Source of the DNA: Ravibacter arvi | GTDB taxonomy: Bacteria; Bacteroidota; Bacteroidia; Cytophagales; Spirosomataceae | Length of the DNA: 64,000 nucleotides | Assembly (NCBI RefSeq): GCF_039540405.1 | Contig: NZ_BAABEY010000026.1 | Coordinates: 1 to 64,000, forward strand | Reading direction: 5' to 3' | In this document: positions 1-8,046 of the stretch, one piece after another | Position numbering within the stretch: position 1 is the first letter of the stretch | How the letters are laid out: the number at the start of each line of letters is the position of its first letter | Translations under genes and position numbers: made by a program | Notes under the pieces: generated by a model | Seen by the model: only the letters and a program-made list of their open reading frames with translations | Databases searched by the model: none | Told to the model about the DNA's origin: nothing

Positions 1-92
1 TACTCTAAAAGAATATCAGCTTATGCTTCTTTATATTAGCCCCTTTCAAACATAATACCTTTGTGGTTAATAAAAAAAACAGCTCGCGTAGG

Positions 93-258
93 TTTTATTA
101 ACCACCGAGGGCACGGGGAGCACAGAGGCTTCTGCTTTGTGTCCTCGGTGCTCTTTGTGGTTTACAAAAAGAACAGCTCGTGTAGGTTTTATTAACCACC
201 GAGGGCACGGAGAGCACAGAGACTTATGCTTTGTGTCCTAGGTGTTCTTTGTGGTTAA
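93..258. repeat. Tandem copies of a palindromic intergenic repeat
   Basis: Two near-identical units begin at about 100 and 194, a 94-nt period. Each opens with aaccaccgagggcacgg and closes with its approximate inverse (ggtgctctttgtggtt), so each can fold into a long hairpin with its apex around cttctg/cttatg. The linker (gtggttWAtaaaaaaaacagctc) occurs a third time at 60-85 and a fourth, partial time at 250-274. No coding capacity is seen. It lies downstream of the minus-strand sugar operon. This is a Bacteroidota-type intergenic repeat; its function is unknown. Confidence 0.85.
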
Positions 259-291
259 TAAAAAAAAACAGCTCACGAAAGGCGAGCTGTT
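259..291 (-). terminator. Rho-independent terminator of the sugar operon
   Basis: The inverted repeat acagctc (268-274) / gagctgt (284-290) is followed, in the minus direction, by a run of about nine T. It lies 23 bases past the stop of the TIM-barrel gene, where the minus-strand operon should end. Confidence 0.7.
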
Positions 292-313
292 CAAGAAAAG
301 GACCTGTCATCCG

Positions 314-1366
314 TCAGATCCCGAGTACTTTACGATTGAATGTTTCGTCGGCCGCAGTGCCGGCAAAATCATCAAATGCTTTCTGGGTGACTTCGATGAT
401 ATGGTTGGCAATGAACGGCGCCCCCTCCGCAGCACCCTGCTCCGGGGATTTGATGCAGCACTCCCATTCCAGCACCGCCCAGCTGCCGTAACCATATTGT
501 GACAGCTTTGAGAAAATACCAATGAAATCGACCTGGCCGTCGCCGAGTGAGCGGAAGCGGCCGGCACGATCAGCCCAGCCTGCAAAACCGGAGTATACCC
601 CCTGGCGACCGGAAGGATTGAATTCAGCGTCTTTTACGTGAAAAGCTTTGATCCGGTCGTGGTAAAGGTCAATGAACTGGAGATAATCGAGTTGCTGAAG
701 TACGAAATGGCTCGGATCGTAATTAATATTGGCTCTGGTATGGCCGCCCAGGTTGTCTACGAAACGTTCAAAAGAAGTTCCGTCGAAAAGGTCTTCGCCG
801 GGGTGTAATTCGTACGCGACGTCCACGCCGTTCTCGTCATACACATCCAGGATGGGCTTCCAGCGGTTTGCCAGCTCTTTAAATGCGGTTTCTACCAAAC
901 CTGAGGGGCGCTGCGGCCATGGGTAAAGAAAAGGCCAGGCAAGCGCGCCAGAAAAAGTTGCGCTCGTCGATAATCCAAGATTTTTGCTGGCTTTTGCTAC
1001 CAGTTTCAGGTGGTTAACGGCCCATTCCTGGCGCGCTTTCGGGTTCTTCCTGACTTCCGGGACAGCAAAGCCATCAAACAGATCGTCATAAACCGGGTGC
1101 GAAGCCACCAGTTGACCGATGATATGGGAAGCCAGCTCGGTAATTTCCAGACCATAGTCTTTGAGCTTGCCTTTGAGTTCATCGGCGTAGGTTTGGGATT
1201 CGGCCGCCTGCTTGATATCAATTACACGCGGATCCCAGGTGGGGAGCTGAAGGCCTTTGTAGCCCAGGTCAGCCATATAACGGGCGATACCGTCCAGGGT
1301 GTTGAACGGAGCTTCGTCTCCAAGGAATTGTGCCAGGAAAATCGCCGGTCCTTTGATGGTTTTCAT
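314..1366 (-). CDS. Sugar phosphate isomerase/epimerase (xylose isomerase-like TIM barrel)
   Basis: A 350-aa cytoplasmic protein without signal peptide. The pattern is that of the AP-endonuclease-2/xylose-isomerase-like barrel, with spaced metal-ligand candidates Glu186 (AYELHPGE), Asp217 (NYDPSH), His243 (FHVKD) and Glu300 (VLEWE). Such enzymes isomerise or epimerise sugars or keto-sugars with a divalent metal; the substrate cannot be read from sequence. It is the last gene of a minus-strand run with two Gfo/Idh/MocA dehydrogenases (53-nt gap upstream) and faces an MFS transporter. In Bacteroidota this combination is typical of oxidised-sugar catabolism (3-keto-glycosides, inositol-like cyclitols), which I infer here. 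The ATG at 1366 gives the usual family N-terminus. Confidence 0.88.
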   Translation of the reverse strand: MKTIKGPAIFLAQFLGDEAPFNTLDGIARYMADLGYKGLQLPTWDPRVIDIKQAAESQTYADELKGKLKDYGLEITELASHIIGQLVASHPVYDDLFDGFAVPEVRKNPKARQEWAVNHLKLVAKASKNLGLSTSATFSGALAWPFLYPWPQRPSGLVETAFKELANRWKPILDVYDENGVDVAYELHPGEDLFDGTSFERFVDNLGGHTRANINYDPSHFVLQQLDYLQFIDLYHDRIKAFHVKDAEFNPSGRQGVYSGFAGWADRAGRFRSLGDGQVDFIGIFSKLSQYGYGSWAVLEWECCIKSPEQGAAEGAPFIANHIIEVTQKAFDDFAGTAADETFNRKVLGI

Positions 1367-1419
1367 ACTAAAAATGTGTTGTTACAGAATGGATTATTAC
1401 TTGGAAAGGGGTTTATAGG

Positions 1420-2565
1420 TCAGATTTCAACCCAGGCTTGCTTGCGGTTGCTTTCCAGTATCCTTTCACAGATCAACAGTTCTCTGTAACCGTCTGCAAA
1501 GGTTGGGAAAGTAGGGTTTTCAGGCTGTTTACCGGCTTCAATCGCTGCATACACTTCCTTAAACATCTGCTTGGAGGTATCAGGGAAGCCTTCATTATGC
1601 CCACCGGGGAAGGTGATCAGCGAGCGGGCGCCCGGGTCAACCAGTGAAGGATCGCGAAGGAGTACCTCGTTGGCTTTATCCCTGTACCCGACCCATACCT
1701 CGTTGGGTGACTCCGAATTAAAGCTGAATGTCTTATTGGCGCCGGAAATCTCAAACGCCATGCGGTTTTTCCTCCCTGCCGATACTTGTGAAACGGTTAT
1801 TACGCCTTTGTTACCATTGTCGAAACGCAACAGGACGTTGGCGTGGTCTTCGGTGTTAATGGGGACGTCTGCATAATCTTCGGGGGTTAGCATTTTGCCC
1901 GAATAGGTTTCGACGGGTTTCAGCGGTTTCTTGCGCGTTTTGTGAACGGTGTTGAAATCAGAAAGTACCGCGGTAGTTTTAAGGCCGGTAATGTACTCGA
2001 TGATGTCCATCAGGTGAGAGCCGATATCGGCAATCGCCCGGGAATCCCCGGATTTATCCGGCTCGAGCCGCCAGTTGTAGTCCGTTTGATAAAAAAGCCA
2101 ATCCTGCAGGTACGACCCGATGACGGAGTAAATTTCTCCCAGGTCGCCATTTTCCCTTGCAGCCTTCATGTGCCGTACAAGCGGATAGTAGCGGAGGTTG
2201 AAATGCACGGCGTTAACGAGGCCGGTTTGGCTGGCCAGTTCCACGAGCTCCTCTGCCTCTTTCAGGTCTTTGGCCAGCGGCTTTTCGCAGATCACGTGTT
2301 TACCGGCTAACAAGGCGGCTTTTGACTGACTGTAATGCAGAAAGTTAGGCGTGCAAATATGGACAGCCTGGATATCGTCCTGGGCAATCAGTTCGTCAAA
2401 GGTGTAGTGGCGGGGGATTCCCAGAGCCTCGGCTTTTTCTTTTGCCAGCTCTGCAGTTACCTCACAGAGGGCAACTACTTCTACGTTGGGTAGCCGTCTT
2501 AGCGCCTCGATATGCGCGGGGCCGATAAATCCCGTACCTACTACACCGACCTTAATTTTGTTCAT
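1420..2565 (-). CDS. Gfo/Idh/MocA family oxidoreductase
   Basis: A 381-aa NAD(P)-dependent dehydrogenase of the glucose-fructose oxidoreductase/inositol dehydrogenase family. The N-terminal Rossmann motif is GVVGTGFIG (residues 7-15) and the family EKP signature is at 94-96, followed by the C-terminal alpha/beta substrate domain. There is no export signal, so it acts in the cytoplasm. It is the middle gene of the operon, 89 nt after the second oxidoreductase and 53 nt before the TIM-barrel isomerase. The likely reaction is oxidation or reduction of a sugar or cyclitol hydroxyl; the substrate is unknown. Confidence 0.92.
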   Translation of the reverse strand: MNKIKVGVVGTGFIGPAHIEALRRLPNVEVVALCEVTAELAKEKAEALGIPRHYTFDELIAQDDIQAVHICTPNFLHYSQSKAALLAGKHVICEKPLAKDLKEAEELVELASQTGLVNAVHFNLRYYPLVRHMKAARENGDLGEIYSVIGSYLQDWLFYQTDYNWRLEPDKSGDSRAIADIGSHLMDIIEYITGLKTTAVLSDFNTVHKTRKKPLKPVETYSGKMLTPEDYADVPINTEDHANVLLRFDNGNKGVITVSQVSAGRKNRMAFEISGANKTFSFNSESPNEVWVGYRDKANEVLLRDPSLVDPGARSLITFPGGHNEGFPDTSKQMFKEVYAAIEAGKQPENPTFPTFADGYRELLICERILESNRKQAWVEI

Positions 2566-2654
2566 AACAGACTATTTGAATGGATGATCTTACTGCTTTA
2601 TTTCTATTACGGTGTTTTTTTTCTCCAGGACTAACCCAAGCCTGAATAGGCATT

Positions 2655-3800
2655 TTATATTTTTGTCCATTTCGTATCTGTTTTTCCCGATTGGATAGCG
2701 GCGTCTATAAAGCGGAGGCCTCTTACTCCATCTTTGACAGTCGGGAAATCATATAAAGGGTCCTGGGGCTTTCCTTCCTGGTGCGCCCTGATCGCGAAAG
2801 CAAAGTTGCGGTAAACATTTGCGAATGCCTCCAGGAATCCCTCCGGGTGCCCCGCAGGAATCCGGGCATGGGCCGTAGCGGCGGGATAAAGCTGCCCCCA
2901 GTTGGTCCGGAGTACCCGGTATCCGCTGTTGGTTTTATGCACCAGGCTGTTGGGTTCCATCTGGCGCCATTCCAGGCCGCCCGTCTCTCCGTAAACCCTG
3001 ATGGAAAGGCTGTTTTCCTCTCCGTTGGCTACCTGGCTGTATTGCAGGATTCCTTTTGCACCATTGTCGAACCGGATCAGGATATTGCCGTCGTCATCCA
3101 GCGGCCGGCCGTCAACAAAAATGCTCAGGTCGGCGCAGAGTTCTTTGATTCTGCTTCCAGTAACATATTCGGCCAGGTTTTCGGCATGTGTTCCGATATC
3201 CCCGAGGCCTCCACCGGCCCCGGATTGATCGGGATTGGTACGCCAGGAGGCTTGTTTGTTCCCGGTTCCCTCAAGTTTAGAGGATAACCAGCCCTGCGGG
3301 TATTCCACGATAATTTTCCGCAAGGTCCCGATCTCCCCGTTGGCGATCATCGCTTTTGCCTGCTTCACCATCGGGTATCCGGTGTAATTGTGAGTAAGCG
3401 CAAAAATGAGCCCGGTCTCCTCTACCAGCTTCTGAAGCGATTCGGCCTGTTCGAGGTTAATGGTCATGGGCTTATCGCAGATGACGTGGAACCCGTTCTC
3501 AAGCGCCATTTTCGCCGGCGCGTAGTGCAGGTGGTTAGGAGTGACAATGCTTATGAAATCAATTCTTTCTTCAGCGGGCCGCGATTTTTCAGTAGCAATC
3601 ATTTCCTCGAAAGAGGCATATACGCGGTCATCGGGGAGGAAAAGTGCCTTCCCGGTCGCCTTTGATTTTTCGGGATTAGAGCTGAACGCTCCGGCTGTGA
3701 GTTCAATCTGGCCGTCGATGGCCGCTGCAATCCGGTGGACTCCACCAATAAAAGCCTCGAGGCTCCCCCCAACCATTCCCATTCTCAGTTTTCGGGACAT
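2655..3800 (-). CDS. Gfo/Idh/MocA family oxidoreductase, divergent paralogue
   Basis: A 381-aa Gfo/Idh/MocA protein, first gene of the minus-strand sugar operon. The nucleotide-binding loop is unusual: after GMVGG comes an insertion (SLEAFIGG, residues 12-20) in place of the canonical GxGxxG, and the EKP signature is DKP (109-111). This variant is seen in a subfamily of the fold and should still bind NAD(P). It is only weakly like the neighbour at 1420-2565, so the two probably catalyse different steps on the same sugar. The divergent MFS gene starts 242 nt away, so the two transcription units share an intergenic control region. Confidence 0.88.
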   Translation of the reverse strand: MSRKLRMGMVGGSLEAFIGGVHRIAAAIDGQIELTAGAFSSNPEKSKATGKALFLPDDRVYASFEEMIATEKSRPAEERIDFISIVTPNHLHYAPAKMALENGFHVICDKPMTINLEQAESLQKLVEETGLIFALTHNYTGYPMVKQAKAMIANGEIGTLRKIIVEYPQGWLSSKLEGTGNKQASWRTNPDQSGAGGGLGDIGTHAENLAEYVTGSRIKELCADLSIFVDGRPLDDDGNILIRFDNGAKGILQYSQVANGEENSLSIRVYGETGGLEWRQMEPNSLVHKTNSGYRVLRTNWGQLYPAATAHARIPAGHPEGFLEAFANVYRNFAFAIRAHQEGKPQDPLYDFPTVKDGVRGLRFIDAAIQSGKTDTKWTKI

Positions 3801-4042
3801 TTGGTACGCTATTTTTAATCGTTAGTAATGATCTGACCTGGTTCTATGCAAAGCGGCAAAATAGCCCTTTTTACTACTTCTGTGGTATGCAAATTGAAAA
3901 AAAGAAGGCGGGCGTCAAAAAAAAGTAGTAGAAATCCTGCCTGTCTCTTTTTTAGATATTGTTTCTAAGGAAGTGCCTCCTCGCATTCAACCCCGCGTGA
4001 TACAGATCGTTAGAATGATTACTTAAACCTAAAAAAAATCAT
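3801..4042. promoter_or_regulatory. Divergent intergenic control region of the sugar locus
   Basis: 242 nt separate the starts of the minus-strand oxidoreductase operon and the plus-strand MFS gene, so promoters for both must lie here. The stretch is A/T-rich with poly-A tracts near 3897-3930. I did not find an exact TAnnTTTG box on either strand, nor a clear operator palindrome. The call rests on gene arrangement alone. Confidence 0.4.
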
Positions 4043-5266
4043 ATGGCTCAATCAATTAATGCGACCCGCTTATTTAATGCAAGCTGTTTTGCGCTCATTA
4101 CCACCGCCCTTTCTTTCAGTATACGGGCCGGTATCCTCAGTCAACTCGGGACGGAGTACGGATTCTCCGCCGAACAACTGGGTACCATTAACTCCATGTG
4201 GTTTTTGGGTTTCCCCATTTCGATGATCGTCGGCGGTTTGATTTACAATACCGTAGGCGGCAAGAAGATCATGCAGTTTGCGCTTTTTGCTCACGCAGTG
4301 GGTATCCTGCTGACGATTTACTCTGGTGGTAACTATACCCTTCTGCTCATTTCCACCCTGCTTATCGGGCTGGGTAACGGTTGTACCGAAGCAGCCTGTA
4401 ACCCGATGATTGCCGACTCTTACGAAGGCGTCAAAATGAGCGAAATGTTGAATAAGTTCCACATGTGGTTCCCGGGTGGTATCGTGATAGGAGCGCTTAT
4501 TTCTAAATTTATGACAGAAGGCGGAGCCGGATGGCAGGCACAGATCTGGGTGATTATGATTCCGACGCTGATCTATGCTTTCCTCTTCTGGGGACAGGAG
4601 TTTCCGAAACCTAAAGTTGAGAAGGCTGCCTCGGTATCGGAAAACTTGAAAGCGATGCTTTCTCCGTTGTTCCTCTACATCTTTGTATTTATGGCGCTGA
4701 CCGCTATTTCCGAGTTCGGACCGCAACAATGGGTAGGTCTGATTCTCAGTAAATCCGGCGCTGACCCCATGCTGCTTCTCGCGATTACCACAGGCACCAT
4801 GGCCGTGGCCCGCTATTTTGCCGGACCTGTCGTAGCGCGTTTCGATCAGACGGGCGTACTGCTGGGGTCTGCAATTCTGACTGCTATCGGGTTGTTTCTT
4901 TTGAGCCGGGTAACTGGCGGTGTGGCCTATGGTGCCGCGTTCGTATACGCTTGCGGTATCGCCTATTTCTGGCCGAATATGCTCGGTTTTGTTGCAGAAA
5001 AAGTGCCGGCATCAGGTGCGCTCGGGATGTCGGTAGTAGGGGGTATCGGCATGTTTTCCAGCTCTATGTTCCAGCCGATCATCGGTAGCTGGATCGATTC
5101 CGCACGTTCCGAAGCAGCTGCAAAAGGATTGACCGGCGACGAACTCGAACTGGCGGCCGGACAGGCAACTTTGTCTACTATGATTACTTTCCCGCTTATA
5201 CTGATTGTGGCTTTCACCATCCTGTATTTTTGGGTAAAAGGCCGGAATGCTGCGAAGCTGGCCTGA
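4043..5266 (+). CDS. MFS transporter, probable sugar permease
   Basis: A 407-aa integral inner-membrane protein with about twelve hydrophobic segments in two halves. The first half has an N-terminal helix, GFPISMIVGGLIYN and a conserved GNGCTEAACNPMIAD stretch; NPM in this position is typical of the FucP/NagP-like sugar:H+ symporters of Bacteroidota. No ATP-binding domain is present. It is divergent from three sugar-modifying enzymes, so it most likely imports their substrate. It is closed by a perfect 20-bp hairpin immediately after the stop. The substrate is not deducible. Confidence 0.9.
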   Translation: MAQSINATRLFNASCFALITTALSFSIRAGILSQLGTEYGFSAEQLGTINSMWFLGFPISMIVGGLIYNTVGGKKIMQFALFAHAVGILLTIYSGGNYTLLLISTLLIGLGNGCTEAACNPMIADSYEGVKMSEMLNKFHMWFPGGIVIGALISKFMTEGGAGWQAQIWVIMIPTLIYAFLFWGQEFPKPKVEKAASVSENLKAMLSPLFLYIFVFMALTAISEFGPQQWVGLILSKSGADPMLLLAITTGTMAVARYFAGPVVARFDQTGVLLGSAILTAIGLFLLSRVTGGVAYGAAFVYACGIAYFWPNMLGFVAEKVPASGALGMSVVGGIGMFSSSMFQPIIGSWIDSARSEAAAKGLTGDELELAAGQATLSTMITFPLILIVAFTILYFWVKGRNAAKLA

Positions 5267-5276
5267 TATATATTGG

Positions 5277-5319
5277 TTAAGAAAAAGGGGGTGTGCAGCG
5301 CACACCCCCTTTTTCTTAA
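5277..5319. terminator. Bidirectional terminator, perfect 20-bp stem
   Basis: Left arm 5277-5296 and right arm 5300-5319 are exact reverse complements around a 3-nt loop (agc). The arm has a G-rich core flanked by A/T tracts, giving a U-tract on both strands. It sits between convergent genes: the MFS gene (plus) and the RidA gene (minus, stop at 5335). Confidence 0.95.
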
Positions 5320-5334
5320 TACAGAGACCCCGGT

Positions 5335-5721
5335 TTATGCCTTGCGCGCAGTAACCTGGATTTCTATCTTCATTTTCTCATCGGCGAGGCCGGCGGCGAT
5401 CATCGTTGCGGCAGGCCTTACGTCACCGAGGTATTTTTTGAGTGCCGGCCAGCAGTTCTTAAACTCCGCGGCGTCTTTTACGATATAGAGTACGCGTACG
5501 ATATCTGCGAGTCCCGATCCGGCTTCTTCCAAAACTTTACTGATGTTGAGAAGGCACTGTTCCGTTTGTTCGGCTATATCGTCGGAGATGGTCATGGTGC
5601 TGTAGTCATACCCGGTAGTACCGGATACAAACACCCAGTCGCCGTCCACTACGGCACGTGAATATCCTATTTCTTGTTCAAAGGGGGAGCCGGAGCTGAT
5701 AAGCTGACGTTCGTTACGCAT
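5335..5721 (-). CDS. RidA/YjgF-YER057c-UK114 family protein
   Basis: A 128-aa small protein. It carries the Rid fold sequence: AVVDGDWVFVSGTTGYD near the N-terminus, a TEQCLLNISKVLEEAG helix and a C-terminal VRPAATMIAAGLADEKMKIEIQV segment. Canonical RidA hydrolyses reactive enamine/imine intermediates using an Arg at the RPA(A/S) position; here that motif is VRPAAT, so the arginine is kept. A longer in-frame extension to 5886 exists, but its residues do not look like the family, so I start at the ATG at 5721. It is transcribed convergently with the MFS gene and divergently from the amidotransferase operon. Confidence 0.88.
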   Translation of the reverse strand: MRNERQLISSGSPFEQEIGYSRAVVDGDWVFVSGTTGYDYSTMTISDDIAEQTEQCLLNISKVLEEAGSGLADIVRVLYIVKDAAEFKNCWPALKKYLGDVRPAATMIAAGLADEKMKIEIQVTARKA

Positions 5722-5846
5722 GAAATGATGTATTAAGGTGAATAAAAAGCGGGTAAAAGTACGCATTTGTTCGCCAGGTACTGAATCTCCGTTCGCAAAA
5801 AAGCTGACGCCGGAAGGAAGGCGTTCCGGCCTCAAGGGGTTCATTA

Positions 5847-5881
5847 TTTGATCATAGTTTGTTGGTAATTTCTTAAATTTG
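5847..5881 (+). promoter_or_regulatory. Putative Bacteroidota sigma-A promoter for the amidotransferase operon
   Basis: A -7 box TAAATTTG (5874-5881) matches the TAnnTTTG consensus exactly. A TTTG at 5847-5850 lies 23 nt upstream, at the long end of the spacing reported for Flavobacterium promoters; another TTTG (5858-5861) is too close. Transcription would start near 5887, about 40 nt ahead of the ATG at 5928. Confidence 0.5.
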
Positions 5882-5927
5882 TACATTCATCAACAAAGCA
5901 ACCTGCGTCAGGTTAGAAGGAAGTGTT

Positions 5928-6770
5928 ATGGGAAGTGTACTTAAAATAGCCATTCTGGATATGAACAACGGCGTTCAGAACGAGGGGATGCGTTGTATCA
6001 GGAAGGCGATCGAAGCTTTTGATCTCGCCCAGGAGCTTCCGGTTACTTATACGGTTTTTGATGTAAGGCAAAAGACAGAGCTCCCTGATCTTGCCTTTGA
6101 TGGTTATATTTCTTCCGGCGGCCCAGGAAGCCCGCACCCGGTGGGTGAGCCCTGGGAACGCAAATTTTTTAATTTTCTCGACCAGCTGGTACGTTTTAAC
6201 GGCAACAGGCAGAATAAAGTAAAAAAACCGCTGTTCCTGATCTGTCATTCGTTTCAGCTCGCCTGCATTCACTGGAAAATGGGCCTGGTAGGGAACCGCC
6301 GCTCCACCTCATTCGGCACTTTCCCGGTTCATAAAACCAGGATGGCGCAAAACGAACCTTTGTTTGACGGGCTTCCGGATCCTTTCTGGGTGGTCGATTC
6401 ACGCGATTTCCAGGTAACCCAGCCCAATCGGGTTGCGATGGAAAAAATGGGTGCAGCTATTCTTTGCCTCGAAAAAATCCGACCGCATGTGGACCTGGAA
6501 CGCGCCATAATGGCCCTGCGGTTTACCAGGGAGATTATCGGTACACAATTCCACCCCGAAGCCGACGCGGATGGAATGCGGCGTCATTTTCTGAATGCGG
6601 AACGGAAAGAAAAAATCGTTAAAGCCTACGGCATTGAAAAATATCACAGCATGATGGAAAACCTCGGGGACCCGGAAAAAATAGCGCGTACGGAATCCGT
6701 CATTCTGCCAAACTTTTTGCTTTCGGTCAAAAAAGCGGCGGGTGTACTGCCGCAATTGATGGAAGTTTAG
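5928..6770 (+). CDS. Class I glutamine amidotransferase-like protein
   Basis: A 280-aa protein with the class I GATase fold. Nucleophile Cys106 lies in LICHSFQLAC, and His209/Glu211 in GTQFHPEAD complete the triad. The oxyanion-region motif is SSGGPGSPH (62-70). No synthetase domain is fused, so it is either a free-standing glutaminase supplying ammonia or a gamma-glutamyl hydrolase of PuuD type. The tail of about 50 residues after the triad is extra compared with minimal GATases. It is the first gene of a three-gene operon, followed after 73 nt by an ATP-grasp-like protein and then a class III aminotransferase. A purine-rich AGAAGGAAG lies just before the ATG. Confidence 0.88.
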   Translation: MGSVLKIAILDMNNGVQNEGMRCIRKAIEAFDLAQELPVTYTVFDVRQKTELPDLAFDGYISSGGPGSPHPVGEPWERKFFNFLDQLVRFNGNRQNKVKKPLFLICHSFQLACIHWKMGLVGNRRSTSFGTFPVHKTRMAQNEPLFDGLPDPFWVVDSRDFQVTQPNRVAMEKMGAAILCLEKIRPHVDLERAIMALRFTREIIGTQFHPEADADGMRRHFLNAERKEKIVKAYGIEKYHSMMENLGDPEKIARTESVILPNFLLSVKKAAGVLPQLMEV

Positions 6771-6843
6771 CGTTATTTAGGTTTTGTAGCGGAGATCAGG
6801 TTTACATGAATATCTCCCCGGCAATTACAAACATCCGTTTACT

Positions 6844-8046
6844 ATGCATCCTGACTTCCGCAGGGCCTTCAATGCGGCCTTCTCCCGAGAAAAATATGCG
6901 TCGTTTTTGTCAACCATTGAGCGCGACTTTCCCGGAGAATTGGACTTCAGGGTTGCGGAAAGCCCCGTCTTCATTGACCGCGCCTTCCGGGAAAAGCTGC
7001 AGACCGCATGTGACGCCATCGTCTCTAAAGTAGCTGCTCCCGATTTCCGGGAAGCGACCGAGCGGGCCATTCCGGCAGCCCAGCGCGTACCCAACGAAAA
7101 CCGCCACACTTCGTTTCTGGCGATTGACTTTGCTGTTTGCAGGAGTGCTTCCGGAGAGCTTGAGCCCCAGTTGATCGAGTTGCAGGGTTTTCCTTCCGTA
7201 TTCGGTTACCAGATGTACCTTTCGGGGCTTTACAGGCAACGGTATGATTTGCCCGACAGGGTGGCTTTTACGTTCACGGGCCAGGAAAACGAAGAGGCAG
7301 CTTTCATTCGCCGGTTCGGCGAAGTGCTCCTCGGCGACGACGACCCGGAAGAAGTAGTGCTGCTTGAAATATTCCCTGAAAAGCAGAAAACCCGCATTGA
7401 CTTTGCCATCACCGAAAAGTACTGGGGAGTAAAAACGGTGTGCATTACCAAAGTGATCAGGGAAGGCCGCGCGCTCTTCTATGAAAACGGCGGACGGAGA
7501 ATACGGATTCGCCGGATTTACAACCGGCTGATTTTCGATGACCTCAACAATTTCCCCGGTCTGGAAACCGATTTTCGGCTGACCGACGACGTAGACGTGA
7601 CCTGGGTGGGGCACCCGAACTGGTTTTTCCGTATCAGCAAGTTCATGCTGCCGCTGCTTTCCGGCCCCTATTTTCCCAAAGCAGGCTTCCTGAGTCACTA
7701 TATGGGCCAGTTTCCGGCAGACCTGGACAATTATGTGCTCAAACCGCTGTTTTCGTTCGCAGGAACCGGTGTAGATCTGCACGTTACGCCCGAAAAACTT
7801 CTGGCCATTCCCGATCCTGAGAATTATATTCTTCAGCGAAAGGTGGTTTACGAACCCGTTGTAACGACTGAGGACGGAAGCAAGGTAAAGGCGGAAATCC
7901 GCATGCTGTATGTGTGGCCTGACGACGCGCCGGCCCCGACTTTACTGACCGCGCTGAGCCGGTTAAGCAGGGGGGAAATGATCGGGGTACGCTTTAACAA
8001 GGATTTTACATGGGTAGGCGGAAGTGCCGTCTTCTTTGAAATATGA
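6844..8046 (+). CDS. Uncharacterised protein with ATP-grasp-like features
   Basis: A 400-aa soluble protein that I do not recognise as a named enzyme. Visible features suggest an ATP-grasp ligase, possibly circularly permuted: a LEPQLIELQGFPSVFGYQ segment (107-124) like the acidic metal/ATP motif of glutathionylspermidine-synthase-type enzymes, and late in the chain YVLKPLFSFAGTGV (297-310), a Lys plus Gly-rich loop, followed by ILQRKVVYEP (329-338) and KAEIRMLYVW. The spacing Lys300 / Gly-rich loop / Gln331 fits nucleotide binding. It sits between a glutamine amidotransferase and a class III aminotransferase, whose start codon overlaps its stop by 4 nt (ATGA), so translation is coupled. A role in forming or breaking an amide on an amino-acid-like substrate is inferred. 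Confidence 0.6.
   Translation: MHPDFRRAFNAAFSREKYASFLSTIERDFPGELDFRVAESPVFIDRAFREKLQTACDAIVSKVAAPDFREATERAIPAAQRVPNENRHTSFLAIDFAVCRSASGELEPQLIELQGFPSVFGYQMYLSGLYRQRYDLPDRVAFTFTGQENEEAAFIRRFGEVLLGDDDPEEVVLLEIFPEKQKTRIDFAITEKYWGVKTVCITKVIREGRALFYENGGRRIRIRRIYNRLIFDDLNNFPGLETDFRLTDDVDVTWVGHPNWFFRISKFMLPLLSGPYFPKAGFLSHYMGQFPADLDNYVLKPLFSFAGTGVDLHVTPEKLLAIPDPENYILQRKVVYEPVVTTEDGSKVKAEIRMLYVWPDDAPAPTLLTALSRLSRGEMIGVRFNKDFTWVGGSAVFFEI

Noticed and set aside
4070..4729. 219-codon minus-strand frame over the MFS gene
   Set aside because: Antisense shadow; low-complexity His/Arg-rich composition.
6910..7782. 290-codon minus-strand frame inside the ATP-grasp-like gene
   Set aside because: Shadow frame of a GC-rich third-position gene; no domain and no start context.
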